This document shows, piece by piece, positions 31,932-38,856 of a stretch of 42,428 nt of DNA (positions within the stretch are counted from its first letter, which is position 1; each line of letters starts with the position of its first letter). Source of the DNA: an uncultured bacterium (GTDB taxonomy: Bacteria > Verrucomicrobiota > Kiritimatiellia > RFP12 > UBA1067); NCBI GenBank assembly GCA_902770045.1, contig CACXRO010000013.1, positions 1 through 42,428 on the forward strand, in the 5' to 3' direction. The notes beneath the pieces were generated by a model, which worked only from the letters and a program-made list of their open reading frames with translations, ran no database searches and was not told the origin of the DNA. The translations under genes and the position numbers were made by a program.

Positions 31932-33800
31932 CTACTTTACGATCACTAAGAACCCTCCGTCCGTCAGCGGCAGAACCACGGTGCTGGCCGTGACCGCGTA
32001 GCCGTTGTCGGCAACCGCCGCGCCATCCGGCGAAATCGCCGCGCTTGGATGCAGGTAGGTCTTGCTGACTCTGTCGTAGAGGCAGACTTCGCCGTTCACG
32101 CTGCACGGCAGCAGGTCGAGCGCGAGGTTGGACTGCGCGTCCCAGGCGCGGAAATGATAGAACCGCCCCGTGAAGTTGTTGCCATACGAGGTGTTGCCGT
32201 AGTGCGACGCAAAGAGCGCCAGGCGCCCCAAGGCCGTGAACTGTCCCGCAGTCGCCGAGATAACCTGGTTGCCGTCAACCGACAGGCCCGAGGAATCCGT
32301 CTCGATGAGGTAGGCGCGGTCCGCCTCCGCCTTGACCGCGGACGAGTTCTGGCTTGTGCCGAAGTCGAACCGCCAGCCCGCGTTCGCGATGTAGAACATG
32401 GTATAGGTATTGGCCGACGTGGCCGTTCCGCGCGCGCAGAACGGAGTCTGGCTCGCGGACACGTCGGTGAACGCCAGCCTCATCTCGGTTTTCGTGTCCC
32501 TGGTCGGAATGAATTGGGTCTCGACGTATTTCGACGCGCCGACCGTCACGTACTCGTATCTCACGTCGCAGGGAATCACGTCGTGCTCAAGGAGGAAGAA
32601 CCTGATCTGCCCGTTCCACTCCGCCGGAACATTGAAGACCAGATTTGTCGTTGATGTCGCCTCGGGGATCTCGGCGACTTCGTCGCAGGCGCTCCAGCTG
32701 GCCGGATTGCCGGCGTCGCCTGCGCAGTTCCCATGGGCCACGTAGAGCCAGCGGGTGGCGGCGCCGGCGGTAATTGAGAGGCTGACTTCAGTGAGGCGGT
32801 TGTTCTCGTCGCGCGTAGTCGATGTCACGCACACATTCCGCTCGGCGCCGAAGTTGCCGGTCACCGCCCCGGTCTGGTCCTGAACGACATTGACATCGGT
32901 GCCGCCGGCGGACGCCGTAAGCCCAACGCCTTCGCGGTCGGTGAGGAACGTGCCGTCTATCCGGTTGTAGAGGCCAGCGACGCCGTTCGAGGAAGCCGGA
33001 ACGAGATCCAGCGCCAGCGTCTCGTCCACCCAGTGCTGCGACCATGCCTTGAGACTTCGAAAACGGCCCTTGGCCTCGTACTTGGTGGTGCCGTAGCGAA
33101 GCCCGAAGAGCGTCAGGAGATCTCCGCTGGAGAAGTTTTTCCCCGTGTGGTTCGCCACCGTCGTCCCGTTCACCGTCGCCTGTCCGTTCGACGTCACGAT
33201 ATGGCAGTCTATCCCGGGCTCGGACAGAGGCGTATTGGCGGAGCCGTTACCGCTGTAGTCGAAGCGCCAGCCACTGCCCGAAATGTAGAACAGCGTGTAC
33301 GTCGATTCAGGACCGGCCAATGCATTGCGGCATGAAAAGACGCAGGCCGTGTCGAGCGCGGTCGGTTCGTAGTCCATCTCGATCCTGGCAAGACCTGTTG
33401 CCACGAACGGCGTCTCGACGGTCTGGCGTCCGTCAACTTCGACGTAGTCTAGCCATCTGTCGATGGGCATGGATATGGATCCTCCGCTCAGGAGGAAAAA
33501 CCTGGCGGTGCCGCTCCACTTGGACAAGAACTCATGCGTGTGGCGCGTCGTGCCGCCGGGGATGACGGCGACCTTTTCCACGCCGCTCCAGTTGTGCCAG
33601 TCCGTCCCCTTGTCCTCCGTATCGGACACGAGATACAGGAACGACGGCTCGTCGGCGGCGGTGAAGCCCAGTGTCACCGACTCGATGCCTCCACCGGCGC
33701 TGCGGTTGACCGATTCGATCGAAATATCCCGCCCCCATGCCGCAAAGGCCGCGAACAGCGCGATTGCGCCCATGATGTGCTTGACTGGCCGCGTGTACAT
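31932..33800 (-). CDS. Secreted modular surface protein with duplicated LamG-like modules
   Basis: The 622-residue protein has a signal peptide (KHIMGAIALFAAFAAWG) and AAGGAAGGGA before the ATG. Two copies of one two-domain unit follow. Each has a small beta domain ending in a WSGTARFFLL/WNGQIRFFLL strand, then a LamG-like sandwich. Paired blocks are YTLFYISGSGWRFDYS with YTMFYIANAGWRFDFG, and LALDLVPASSNGVAGLYNRI with LALDLLPCSVNGEVCLYDRV. It ends in GGFLVIVK, close to the GFMVIVH end of the protein at 35974. The modules suggest glycan or surface binding; no catalytic site is visible. It diverges from the AraC gene at 33929. Confidence 0.78.
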   Translation of the reverse strand: MYTRPVKHIMGAIALFAAFAAWGRDISIESVNRSAGGGIESVTLGFTAADEPSFLYLVSDTEDKGTDWHNWSGVEKVAVIPGGTTRHTHEFLSKWSGTARFFLLSGGSISMPIDRWLDYVEVDGRQTVETPFVATGLARIEMDYEPTALDTACVFSCRNALAGPESTYTLFYISGSGWRFDYSGNGSANTPLSEPGIDCHIVTSNGQATVNGTTVANHTGKNFSSGDLLTLFGLRYGTTKYEAKGRFRSLKAWSQHWVDETLALDLVPASSNGVAGLYNRIDGTFLTDREGVGLTASAGGTDVNVVQDQTGAVTGNFGAERNVCVTSTTRDENNRLTEVSLSITAGAATRWLYVAHGNCAGDAGNPASWSACDEVAEIPEATSTTNLVFNVPAEWNGQIRFFLLEHDVIPCDVRYEYVTVGASKYVETQFIPTRDTKTEMRLAFTDVSASQTPFCARGTATSANTYTMFYIANAGWRFDFGTSQNSSAVKAEADRAYLIETDSSGLSVDGNQVISATAGQFTALGRLALFASHYGNTSYGNNFTGRFYHFRAWDAQSNLALDLLPCSVNGEVCLYDRVSKTYLHPSAAISPDGAAVADNGYAVTASTVVLPLTDGGFLVIVK

Positions 33801-33844
33801 CCTGGCAATCCCTTCCTTTGGTAACTTGTAGTTTATGGTCAGGT

Positions 33845-33850
33845 ATTATA
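33845..33850 (-). promoter_or_regulatory. -10 box of the minus-strand surface-protein gene
   Basis: The minus strand reads TATAAT, about 45 bases upstream of the ATG at 33800. Unlike most promoters here it lacks the TG extension. Confidence 0.5.
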
Positions 33851-33861
33851 ATCCATTATGC

Positions 33862-33909
33862 GGCGACTTTTCAATATGAAATATTGGCGACTTGCATATT
33901 TTGGCGATT
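33862..33909. promoter_or_regulatory. Candidate AraC-type operator region
   Basis: Three direct copies of GGCGAYT start at 33862, 33886 and 33903, and a perfect palindrome CAATAT-GAA-ATATTG spans 33872-33886. All lie between the divergent promoters of the surface-protein gene (-) and the AraC gene (+). AraC proteins typically bind direct repeats in such positions. Confidence 0.4.
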
Positions 33910-33910
33910 A

Positions 33911-33919
33911 TGGTATACT
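33911..33919 (+). promoter_or_regulatory. Extended -10 promoter of the AraC gene
   Basis: TGGTATACT, nine bases before the ATG at 33929; near-leaderless. Confidence 0.65.
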
Positions 33920-33928
33920 ACCTTCTCC

Positions 33929-34810
33929 ATGAGCACGCAGTTTAGGTACTTTCCGCTGGACAAGGTCTCCATGGGCTGGGGCCTTTGCATCTACGACGTT
34001 GGCTGGCAGAGGGTGTCGCCGCACGAAGACTACCCTATACGGCAGCATCCGGACGGCTACTACTACACCTGGGAGACAGGGCGCCGCCTTTCGGAATACC
34101 AGCTGTGCTTTGTCTTTTCGGGCGAAGGGGTTGTTGAATTCGCGCCGCACAAACCAGTTGCGCTGACCGGTGGCAAGTTGCTTCTGCTTGCCCCGGGGGA
34201 ATGGCATCGGTGCCGTCCCGACCCCAAGACGGGATGGGGAACGCTTTGGATCGGGTTCGGCGGGAAGATGGCGCGTTCCATCGTTCGCAGCGTCTTTCAC
34301 CGGGAGGGGAGCTTTGTCTCGTCGGTGGCGAGGGCGAAGGAGTTCGAGGCATCGGCCATGCGGCTGGTGAACCAGATGCTGAAGTTCGGCGAACGCAGGC
34401 CGTTGTCGTCGGCCGGCGACCTCATGAGCCTTTTGGGGCGGATCGCCGATGAGGATTTCGACAGCGAGGCGGTCATGGCGACATCTGCCGCGATCAGACA
34501 GGCACAGGCCGCGATTGTCCGCCGGGCCTGCGAGACGATAGACTTCGCGGAGCTTGCGAAATCGGTGGGGATGACCTACGACAGGTTCAGGCACCATTTT
34601 GCCGGCATGACGGGGTTCTCGCCGCTTCAGTTCCAGTTGGCAGAGCGCATGCGGGTTGCGAAAAACCTCATTTCCAACACGAACCTGTCGATATCGGACA
34701 TCGCGCGGCGCACAGGCTTCTCCTCGGCGGCCTACTTCGCCAGATCATTCAAGGCGGCGACAAAGCTATCGCCAATTGGCTACCGCAGAACATCTTCCCG
34801 TCTTTCATAA
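33929..34810 (+). CDS. AraC-family transcriptional regulator
   Basis: The 293-residue protein has an N-terminal cupin-like sensor (about 1-165: YQLCFVFSGEGVVEF, GGKLLLLAPGEWHRCRPD) and a C-terminal AraC double helix-turn-helix (about 190-293: FAELAKSVGMTYDRFRHHF, LSISDIARRTGFSSAAYFAR, FKAATKLSPIGYRR). This is the RhaS/MelR-like layout for sugar response. Start 33929 follows from the promoter position; upstream in-frame codons would include the promoter. It diverges from a surface-protein gene with repeated candidate operator sites between them. Base composition is lower in GC than the housekeeping genes, suggesting acquisition. Confidence 0.88.
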   Translation: MSTQFRYFPLDKVSMGWGLCIYDVGWQRVSPHEDYPIRQHPDGYYYTWETGRRLSEYQLCFVFSGEGVVEFAPHKPVALTGGKLLLLAPGEWHRCRPDPKTGWGTLWIGFGGKMARSIVRSVFHREGSFVSSVARAKEFEASAMRLVNQMLKFGERRPLSSAGDLMSLLGRIADEDFDSEAVMATSAAIRQAQAAIVRRACETIDFAELAKSVGMTYDRFRHHFAGMTGFSPLQFQLAERMRVAKNLISNTNLSISDIARRTGFSSAAYFARSFKAATKLSPIGYRRTSSRLS

Positions 34811-34878
34811 GGATTTCGTCCGCACCGTAATCTCAGGCAGTGGGATTGTGTCGGCTGTACTGCGTTTCAAACCTGCCA

Positions 34879-34907
34879 TTGAGTTTTCCGACAGGATTTT
34901 GTATAAT
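34879..34907 (+). promoter_or_regulatory. Promoter of the toxin-antitoxin pair
   Basis: TTGAGT (34879-34884), 17 bases, then TATAAT (34902-34907). This is a normal -35/-10 promoter in an AT-richer stretch. Confidence 0.6.
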
Positions 34908-34958
34908 ACAAATAACTTTTTGGGGCGCTATGCCCTTGAACAAGGAACGAGGACAAAA

Positions 34959-35210
34959 ATGCCTTACGCGGTGCTAGAAAAAGAGATTGAAAGACTTGAC
35001 GAAACGCAGCAGAACGCGGTCGTCCTGTTCGTTCGCTTTCTGTTGTCGCAGAAAGCCGCCGCGCCTGTCGGTGGCGGGGGCTCGAGGCCACGAAGCCCGG
35101 CAAGGAAAGACGGCGAGGGCAATCCTCTGTCCGAGTTGGTTGGATGCATCGGCGGTTCGCGTCGCACGGACGATGTGGTGTCCGAAATGCGAGGTTACGA
35201 TCAATGGTAA
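34959..35210 (+). CDS. VapB-like antitoxin of a PIN toxin pair
   Basis: The 83-residue protein begins MPYAVLEKEIERLDETQQNAV, a helix resembling DUF2281-type antitoxins, and ends with VSEMRGYDQW, a toxin-contacting tail typical of VapB-like partners. The middle is glycine- and proline-rich linker. CGAGGA lies a few bases before the ATG. Its stop lies inside the start of the PIN gene (seven-base overlap), the usual antitoxin-first order. The family call rests mainly on the toxin next to it. Confidence 0.68.
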   Translation: MPYAVLEKEIERLDETQQNAVVLFVRFLLSQKAAAPVGGGGSRPRSPARKDGEGNPLSELVGCIGGSRRTDDVVSEMRGYDQW

Positions 35211-35608
35211 CTGCTGTCGATACAAATGTGTTTCTTGACGTGTTCCTGAACGATCCCCAATACGGGAGCGCATCGTTTGCGGCATTGACAAAGGCGTTTT
35301 CGTCCGGTGATGTTGTCGTTGGCGAAGTCGTCTGGTCGGAAACGGGAGCAGTTTTCCAGGACGAGCAATCATTTCTGGCGGCTATGGACAAACTTGGCGT
35401 AAGGTTCGTGCCGATGTCCAAAGAGGCGGCGACAAGGGCGTCTGACATGTGGCGTCTCGCCAAGGCGAATCGCACTCCGCCACCTCGCCGTGTCATTGCC
35501 GATTTCCTTGTCGGCGCACATGCCGAGTCGTGTGCTGATTGTCTGCTGACTCGCGACAAGGGCTTCTATCGTAGCTATTTCAACAATCTGAAAGTGGTTG
35601 CGCCATAG
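35204..35608 (+). CDS. PIN-domain ribonuclease toxin (VapC-like)
   Basis: The 134-residue protein has the PIN acidic residues: D6 in VDTNVFLD, Glu in VVWSETGA, Asp in RRVIADFLVGAHAE and Asp in LLTRDKGFYR. VapC toxins cut tRNA or rRNA when freed from antitoxin. The start overlaps the antitoxin end by seven bases. An upstream in-frame ATG at 35144 would add 20 residues not fitting the family. GC is lower than the core genes, as expected for a mobile module. Confidence 0.88.
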   Translation: MVTAVDTNVFLDVFLNDPQYGSASFAALTKAFSSGDVVVGEVVWSETGAVFQDEQSFLAAMDKLGVRFVPMSKEAATRASDMWRLAKANRTPPPRRVIADFLVGAHAESCADCLLTRDKGFYRSYFNNLKVVAP

Positions 35609-35904
35609 GGCATGGCATAATCTCGGTAATCGTGGGTATAGGCCCCGCGGCAGTTTGCGCGCCCGCATCTTCGTCCCTGCCGTGGTGCTGTCTGATTTCT
35701 CCCGGAGCCATACAAGCGGCGAAGAGGGGAGGGGGGTGAGTGAGGAAGGCGGGTGCGACTCGCCGTGTGAGTGATTTTGAGCGCAACCAGCGATAGGATT
35801 CAGGCTGCCAGGGTAAACCAGTCCGGTTGTCCTAAGCGCGGAAGGCGACAAAGTCACCCGCGACGAGACCGAACCCCCGCTCTCCTCTGAGCCGCGGCAG
35901 AAAG
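35609..35904. other. Gene-poor spacer downstream of the toxin gene
   Basis: No gene, RNA or terminator is recognisable here. It holds one REP-like palindrome (35645-35663) and a purine-rich tract (about 35715-35755). The gap continues into the promoter of the gene at 35974. Confidence 0.5.
35645..35663. repeat. REP-like palindrome, copy 3
   Basis: CCGCGGCAGTTTGCGCGCC, differing at one base from the copy at 41851. Confidence 0.5.
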
Positions 35905-35948
35905 TTGTGCGCACAAGTCGTGCAAGCGTGGTGCTGATGTGGTAAAAT
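35905..35948 (+). promoter_or_regulatory. Operator palindrome plus extended -10 promoter of the surface-protein gene
   Basis: TTGTGCGCACAA (35905-35916), 26 bases, then TGG-TAAAAT (35943-35948). The palindrome, its flanks and its spacing match those before the GntR/LacI gene at 30837. AAAGGAGGA precedes the ATG at 35974. Confidence 0.72.
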
Positions 35949-35973
35949 ATGCGTACCACAAAAGGAGGACAAG

Positions 35974-37923
35974 ATGAATAGACCCCTCATTGCCATGTTC
36001 GCCTGCTGCGCCGCCATTGCGCTGGCCTCGTCCGCCGCTGCGAGGACGGTCACCGTCGACTCGCTCGCCGGCACCAACGCCACCGTCACCGTCGGACCCG
36101 GCGAGGCGACCGAATACCTGGGACTCGCCTACGGCAATACGGACGGCTACGCCAATCCCGGCGTCGGCTGGGACGCCATCGCCAGCCTCGCCGCCGTCCC
36201 CGCCGCCGGCGGCACCTACGCGGTGACGCTGCCGTTCGACCCGCTGACGAACGCCACCTACCGCTACTCGCGCTTTGTCCTCGCCGAGCATCCCTTCGAC
36301 ACCCGCCTCGACTACCTGCCCGGCAACGGCAAGACCTATTTCGACACCGGCATCACCAACGCCTCGACCGACTCCGTGGAACTTGCCATCAGGGTCTCGT
36401 CGTATGGATCCAGTTACAGCGGAATCTTCGGTGCGAGGGCAGGCGCGTCGGAAAAGAACATTTCGACTTTCTGCAACCAAGCTGGGGAGGTATATGTCGA
36501 TTTCAACTCCTCGAACGCTTCAACCTATCGCGCCGTTCCGACTTTCCCCGGTGGCAGCGGCTATGCCGCGCTTGACATGACGATTGCGATTTCGGCGGCG
36601 GAGCGGCATGTCGATGCGTTCCGCAATGGAGTCGCCGTTTCTTCTACCCGCAACAGTTCAACCAACCGCACCGTTTGCGCCGATGAGTTTGTCTGCGCTG
36701 GCTCCGCCTATATTTTCAGAGTCAACGGGCAACCCTCGGACTGGGTTACGGCCGGCGGTGCCGACGGCGGATTCGGATTTGTCTCGTGCCGCATTGCCCG
36801 CGGCGAAGAGGTGGTCGCCGACATGGTTCCGGTGTCGCTTTTCGTCGACGGCGTTCGGGTTGGCCGCATCTACGACCTCGTCCGCGGCAAGTTGCTCGAC
36901 CGCGGCGGCGAGCTCGCCGAATTCGACATAACCGGCGTTTCGAGCGTCAAGACGCGCGTGACCGCTTCGGCGGCGCAGGGCTACGAGAGCAGCAGCAGCT
37001 TCAGCGCTATCACGGTAACCGGCATCGACGGCGGGTACATCTCCGTCACGGTGCGCGCCGCCGCCGCCGACCCGCGCCTTGTCTTAGCCTACGGGGCAAG
37101 CGACGCCGGCACTGCCATCTCGGACTGGAACAGCGTCATCGCGGTGGCCGCGCTCGAGCAGGGCGAAACGAAGCTCAAGGTGCCGCTGCCGGACGGATGG
37201 GGCACCAGCGTCAACGCCTTCCGCCTCTTTGCCGTTTCGGACTACGAGGCATGGATCGACAGCAGCGGGACGCAGTATATCGACACCGACTGGGTGAACG
37301 GAAATTCGAACATCGTCGAGCTGTCCTTCCAGCCCCTTGCGCTGCCGAGCAACGCCCGCGCCTTCTATGGCTGCCGCAACGCCGCCGGCTCCAGAAACAT
37401 TTCGATGTTCGTGGATGGCTCCTACTTCTACTACGACTTCAACAACAGTAACTATGGTGACTACAGGGTTAAAGCAGACAGAAGCACAGCTCACCGCTAC
37501 CGTATGGTCAATTCGGCGGCAAGGCGCGTCGCGGAGCGATTGCAGGATGGCGCGGTTGTAGACACCTATTCCAACACCAAGGCCTGCGCCGATGTCTTCA
37601 CCTGCGCTGGTAGCGCCTACCTCTTTGCCGCGAACGACATGTCGAGCGGCTCGCCGGCGGTGCTGTGGTCGTCGAACGGCTTGCCTTCGATTCGCTTCTA
37701 CTCGCTCGACGTGACGACGACGGACGGGGCGGCCTGCTGCAGTATCCGGCCCTGCAAGCGCGGCGGAGCCGGCGAGGTCTTCGACTCCGTCCGAAACCGC
37801 TACTTCCAGAACATTGGCACCGGCTCCTTCGCCTTCGGCTGTAAGGGAACGGCGCTTGCCGTCAGCGACCTCGTCACGCCCCAGACGAAGTTCTACACGG
37901 GCTTTATGGTAATAGTACACTGA
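35974..37923 (+). CDS. Secreted modular surface protein with two LamG-like modules
   Basis: The 649-residue protein has a signal peptide (MNRPLIAMFACCAAIALASSAAA). Two units follow, each a small beta domain then a LamG-like sandwich: YLPGNGKTYFDTGITNASTD and, in the second, IDSSGTQYIDTDWVNGNSN. Each unit closes with a VPxxxxG...YD/FDSVRxRYF signature. Two shared motifs are SEKNISTF with SRNISMF, and VCAGSAYIFRVNG with TCAGSAYLFAAND. The C terminus is TGFMVIVH, like the GGFLVIVK of the protein at 31932. No catalytic site is seen; glycan binding or adhesion is inferred. A strong AGGAGGA site and the shared operator suggest control by the GntR/LacI regulator. A barrel-like gene follows six bases after the stop. 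Confidence 0.78.
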   Translation: MNRPLIAMFACCAAIALASSAAARTVTVDSLAGTNATVTVGPGEATEYLGLAYGNTDGYANPGVGWDAIASLAAVPAAGGTYAVTLPFDPLTNATYRYSRFVLAEHPFDTRLDYLPGNGKTYFDTGITNASTDSVELAIRVSSYGSSYSGIFGARAGASEKNISTFCNQAGEVYVDFNSSNASTYRAVPTFPGGSGYAALDMTIAISAAERHVDAFRNGVAVSSTRNSSTNRTVCADEFVCAGSAYIFRVNGQPSDWVTAGGADGGFGFVSCRIARGEEVVADMVPVSLFVDGVRVGRIYDLVRGKLLDRGGELAEFDITGVSSVKTRVTASAAQGYESSSSFSAITVTGIDGGYISVTVRAAAADPRLVLAYGASDAGTAISDWNSVIAVAALEQGETKLKVPLPDGWGTSVNAFRLFAVSDYEAWIDSSGTQYIDTDWVNGNSNIVELSFQPLALPSNARAFYGCRNAAGSRNISMFVDGSYFYYDFNNSNYGDYRVKADRSTAHRYRMVNSAARRVAERLQDGAVVDTYSNTKACADVFTCAGSAYLFAANDMSSGSPAVLWSSNGLPSIRFYSLDVTTTDGAACCSIRPCKRGGAGEVFDSVRNRYFQNIGTGSFAFGCKGTALAVSDLVTPQTKFYTGFMVIVH

Positions 37924-37928
37924 AGAAG

Positions 37929-38771
37929 ATGAAACATCGTCACAACAGCATATTAGCCGCGGCTGCGGCAGCTCTCGCGTTCGCGGCGAGCGGAGAGACG
38001 AACCTTGTTTCGGAAGCGGTGCGGCGGACGCATGTGAGCGCGTATGCCGACATCGAGACCGCCTACTGGGCGCGCGGCGCGATCGTGGACCGCAAGCCGT
38101 ACTCCGCGCAGTTCGCGGACCTCTCGTTCGACTTCGACCCGTTCGGCGTCGTCGGCGGCTACGCCTGGAGCGTCAGCTCGCTCGCGACGAGCGGACAGTC
38201 CGCCACGCGCCGCAACGCCTACAACGAGGTCGACTACGGCGTCTACTACGGCTACTCGCTCGGCATCGCCGAGGACTGGTCGCTCGACACCGCCGTCGCG
38301 AAGAAGTGGGTGACGCTGCCCGGCTACCATCCCCACGCGCACTCGATCTCGGAGTGGAACATCTCGCAGTCGCTCTCGAACCCGTACGTGACGCCGTACT
38401 ACCTGCTGCGCCGCGCCTACCACGGCCAGCAGTGGTGCTACTGGGAAGTCGGCCTCACCCGCTCGTGGAAGTTCCTCGACGACTTCACCTTCACCGCCAC
38501 GGTCTTCGGCGAGCTCGGCGACTCGCGCCACTTCGCCGCGCAGTACGGCGAGAACCCGAATGGCGACGGGCGCTACTCCAACGGGCTGATGGCGCTCAAC
38601 CTGCGGCTGCGGCTCGACTACGCCATGACCAAGTACGTCGGCCTCTTCGTGTATGTCCACCAGTTCGACGTCGTCTCGTCCGACGCGCGCGACGCGCTGG
38701 ACGCCTCCTCCGCGCCCGAGGCGCTCAAGGATCTCACAATGGGCGGCGTCGGCATCACAGTTAAGTTCTGA
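37929..38771 (+). CDS. Outer-membrane beta-barrel-like protein
   Basis: The 280-residue protein has a signal peptide (HNSILAAAAAALAFAASG). Alternating strands rich in aromatic residues follow, such as VSAYADIETAYWARG, DYGVYYGYSLGIAEDWSLD and YVGLFVYVHQFDVVSS. It ends in GGVGITVKF, the terminal aromatic preferred by outer-membrane barrels. Strand count suggests about 10-12 strands. I do not recognise a family. It starts six bases after the surface-protein stop, so the two are almost certainly co-transcribed, and it may insert, secrete or anchor that protein. Confidence 0.62.
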   Translation: MKHRHNSILAAAAAALAFAASGETNLVSEAVRRTHVSAYADIETAYWARGAIVDRKPYSAQFADLSFDFDPFGVVGGYAWSVSSLATSGQSATRRNAYNEVDYGVYYGYSLGIAEDWSLDTAVAKKWVTLPGYHPHAHSISEWNISQSLSNPYVTPYYLLRRAYHGQQWCYWEVGLTRSWKFLDDFTFTATVFGELGDSRHFAAQYGENPNGDGRYSNGLMALNLRLRLDYAMTKYVGLFVYVHQFDVVSSDARDALDASSAPEALKDLTMGGVGITVKF

Positions 38772-38778
38772 GGTGCGG

Positions 38779-38808
38779 TTGCGGACTGCGCATTGTTATT
38801 GGTATAAT
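38779..38808 (+). promoter_or_regulatory. Promoter of the FAD oxidoreductase gene
   Basis: TTGCGG (38779-38784), 18 bases, then TGG-TATAAT (38803-38808) and TCGC. The leader is about 40 bases and contains AGGAAAGG 11 bases before the ATG. Confidence 0.65.
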
Positions 38809-38856
38809 TCGCACTGCTAAAAACAGCTCGGCAAGTTAGGAAAGGTTTTCAACCGC

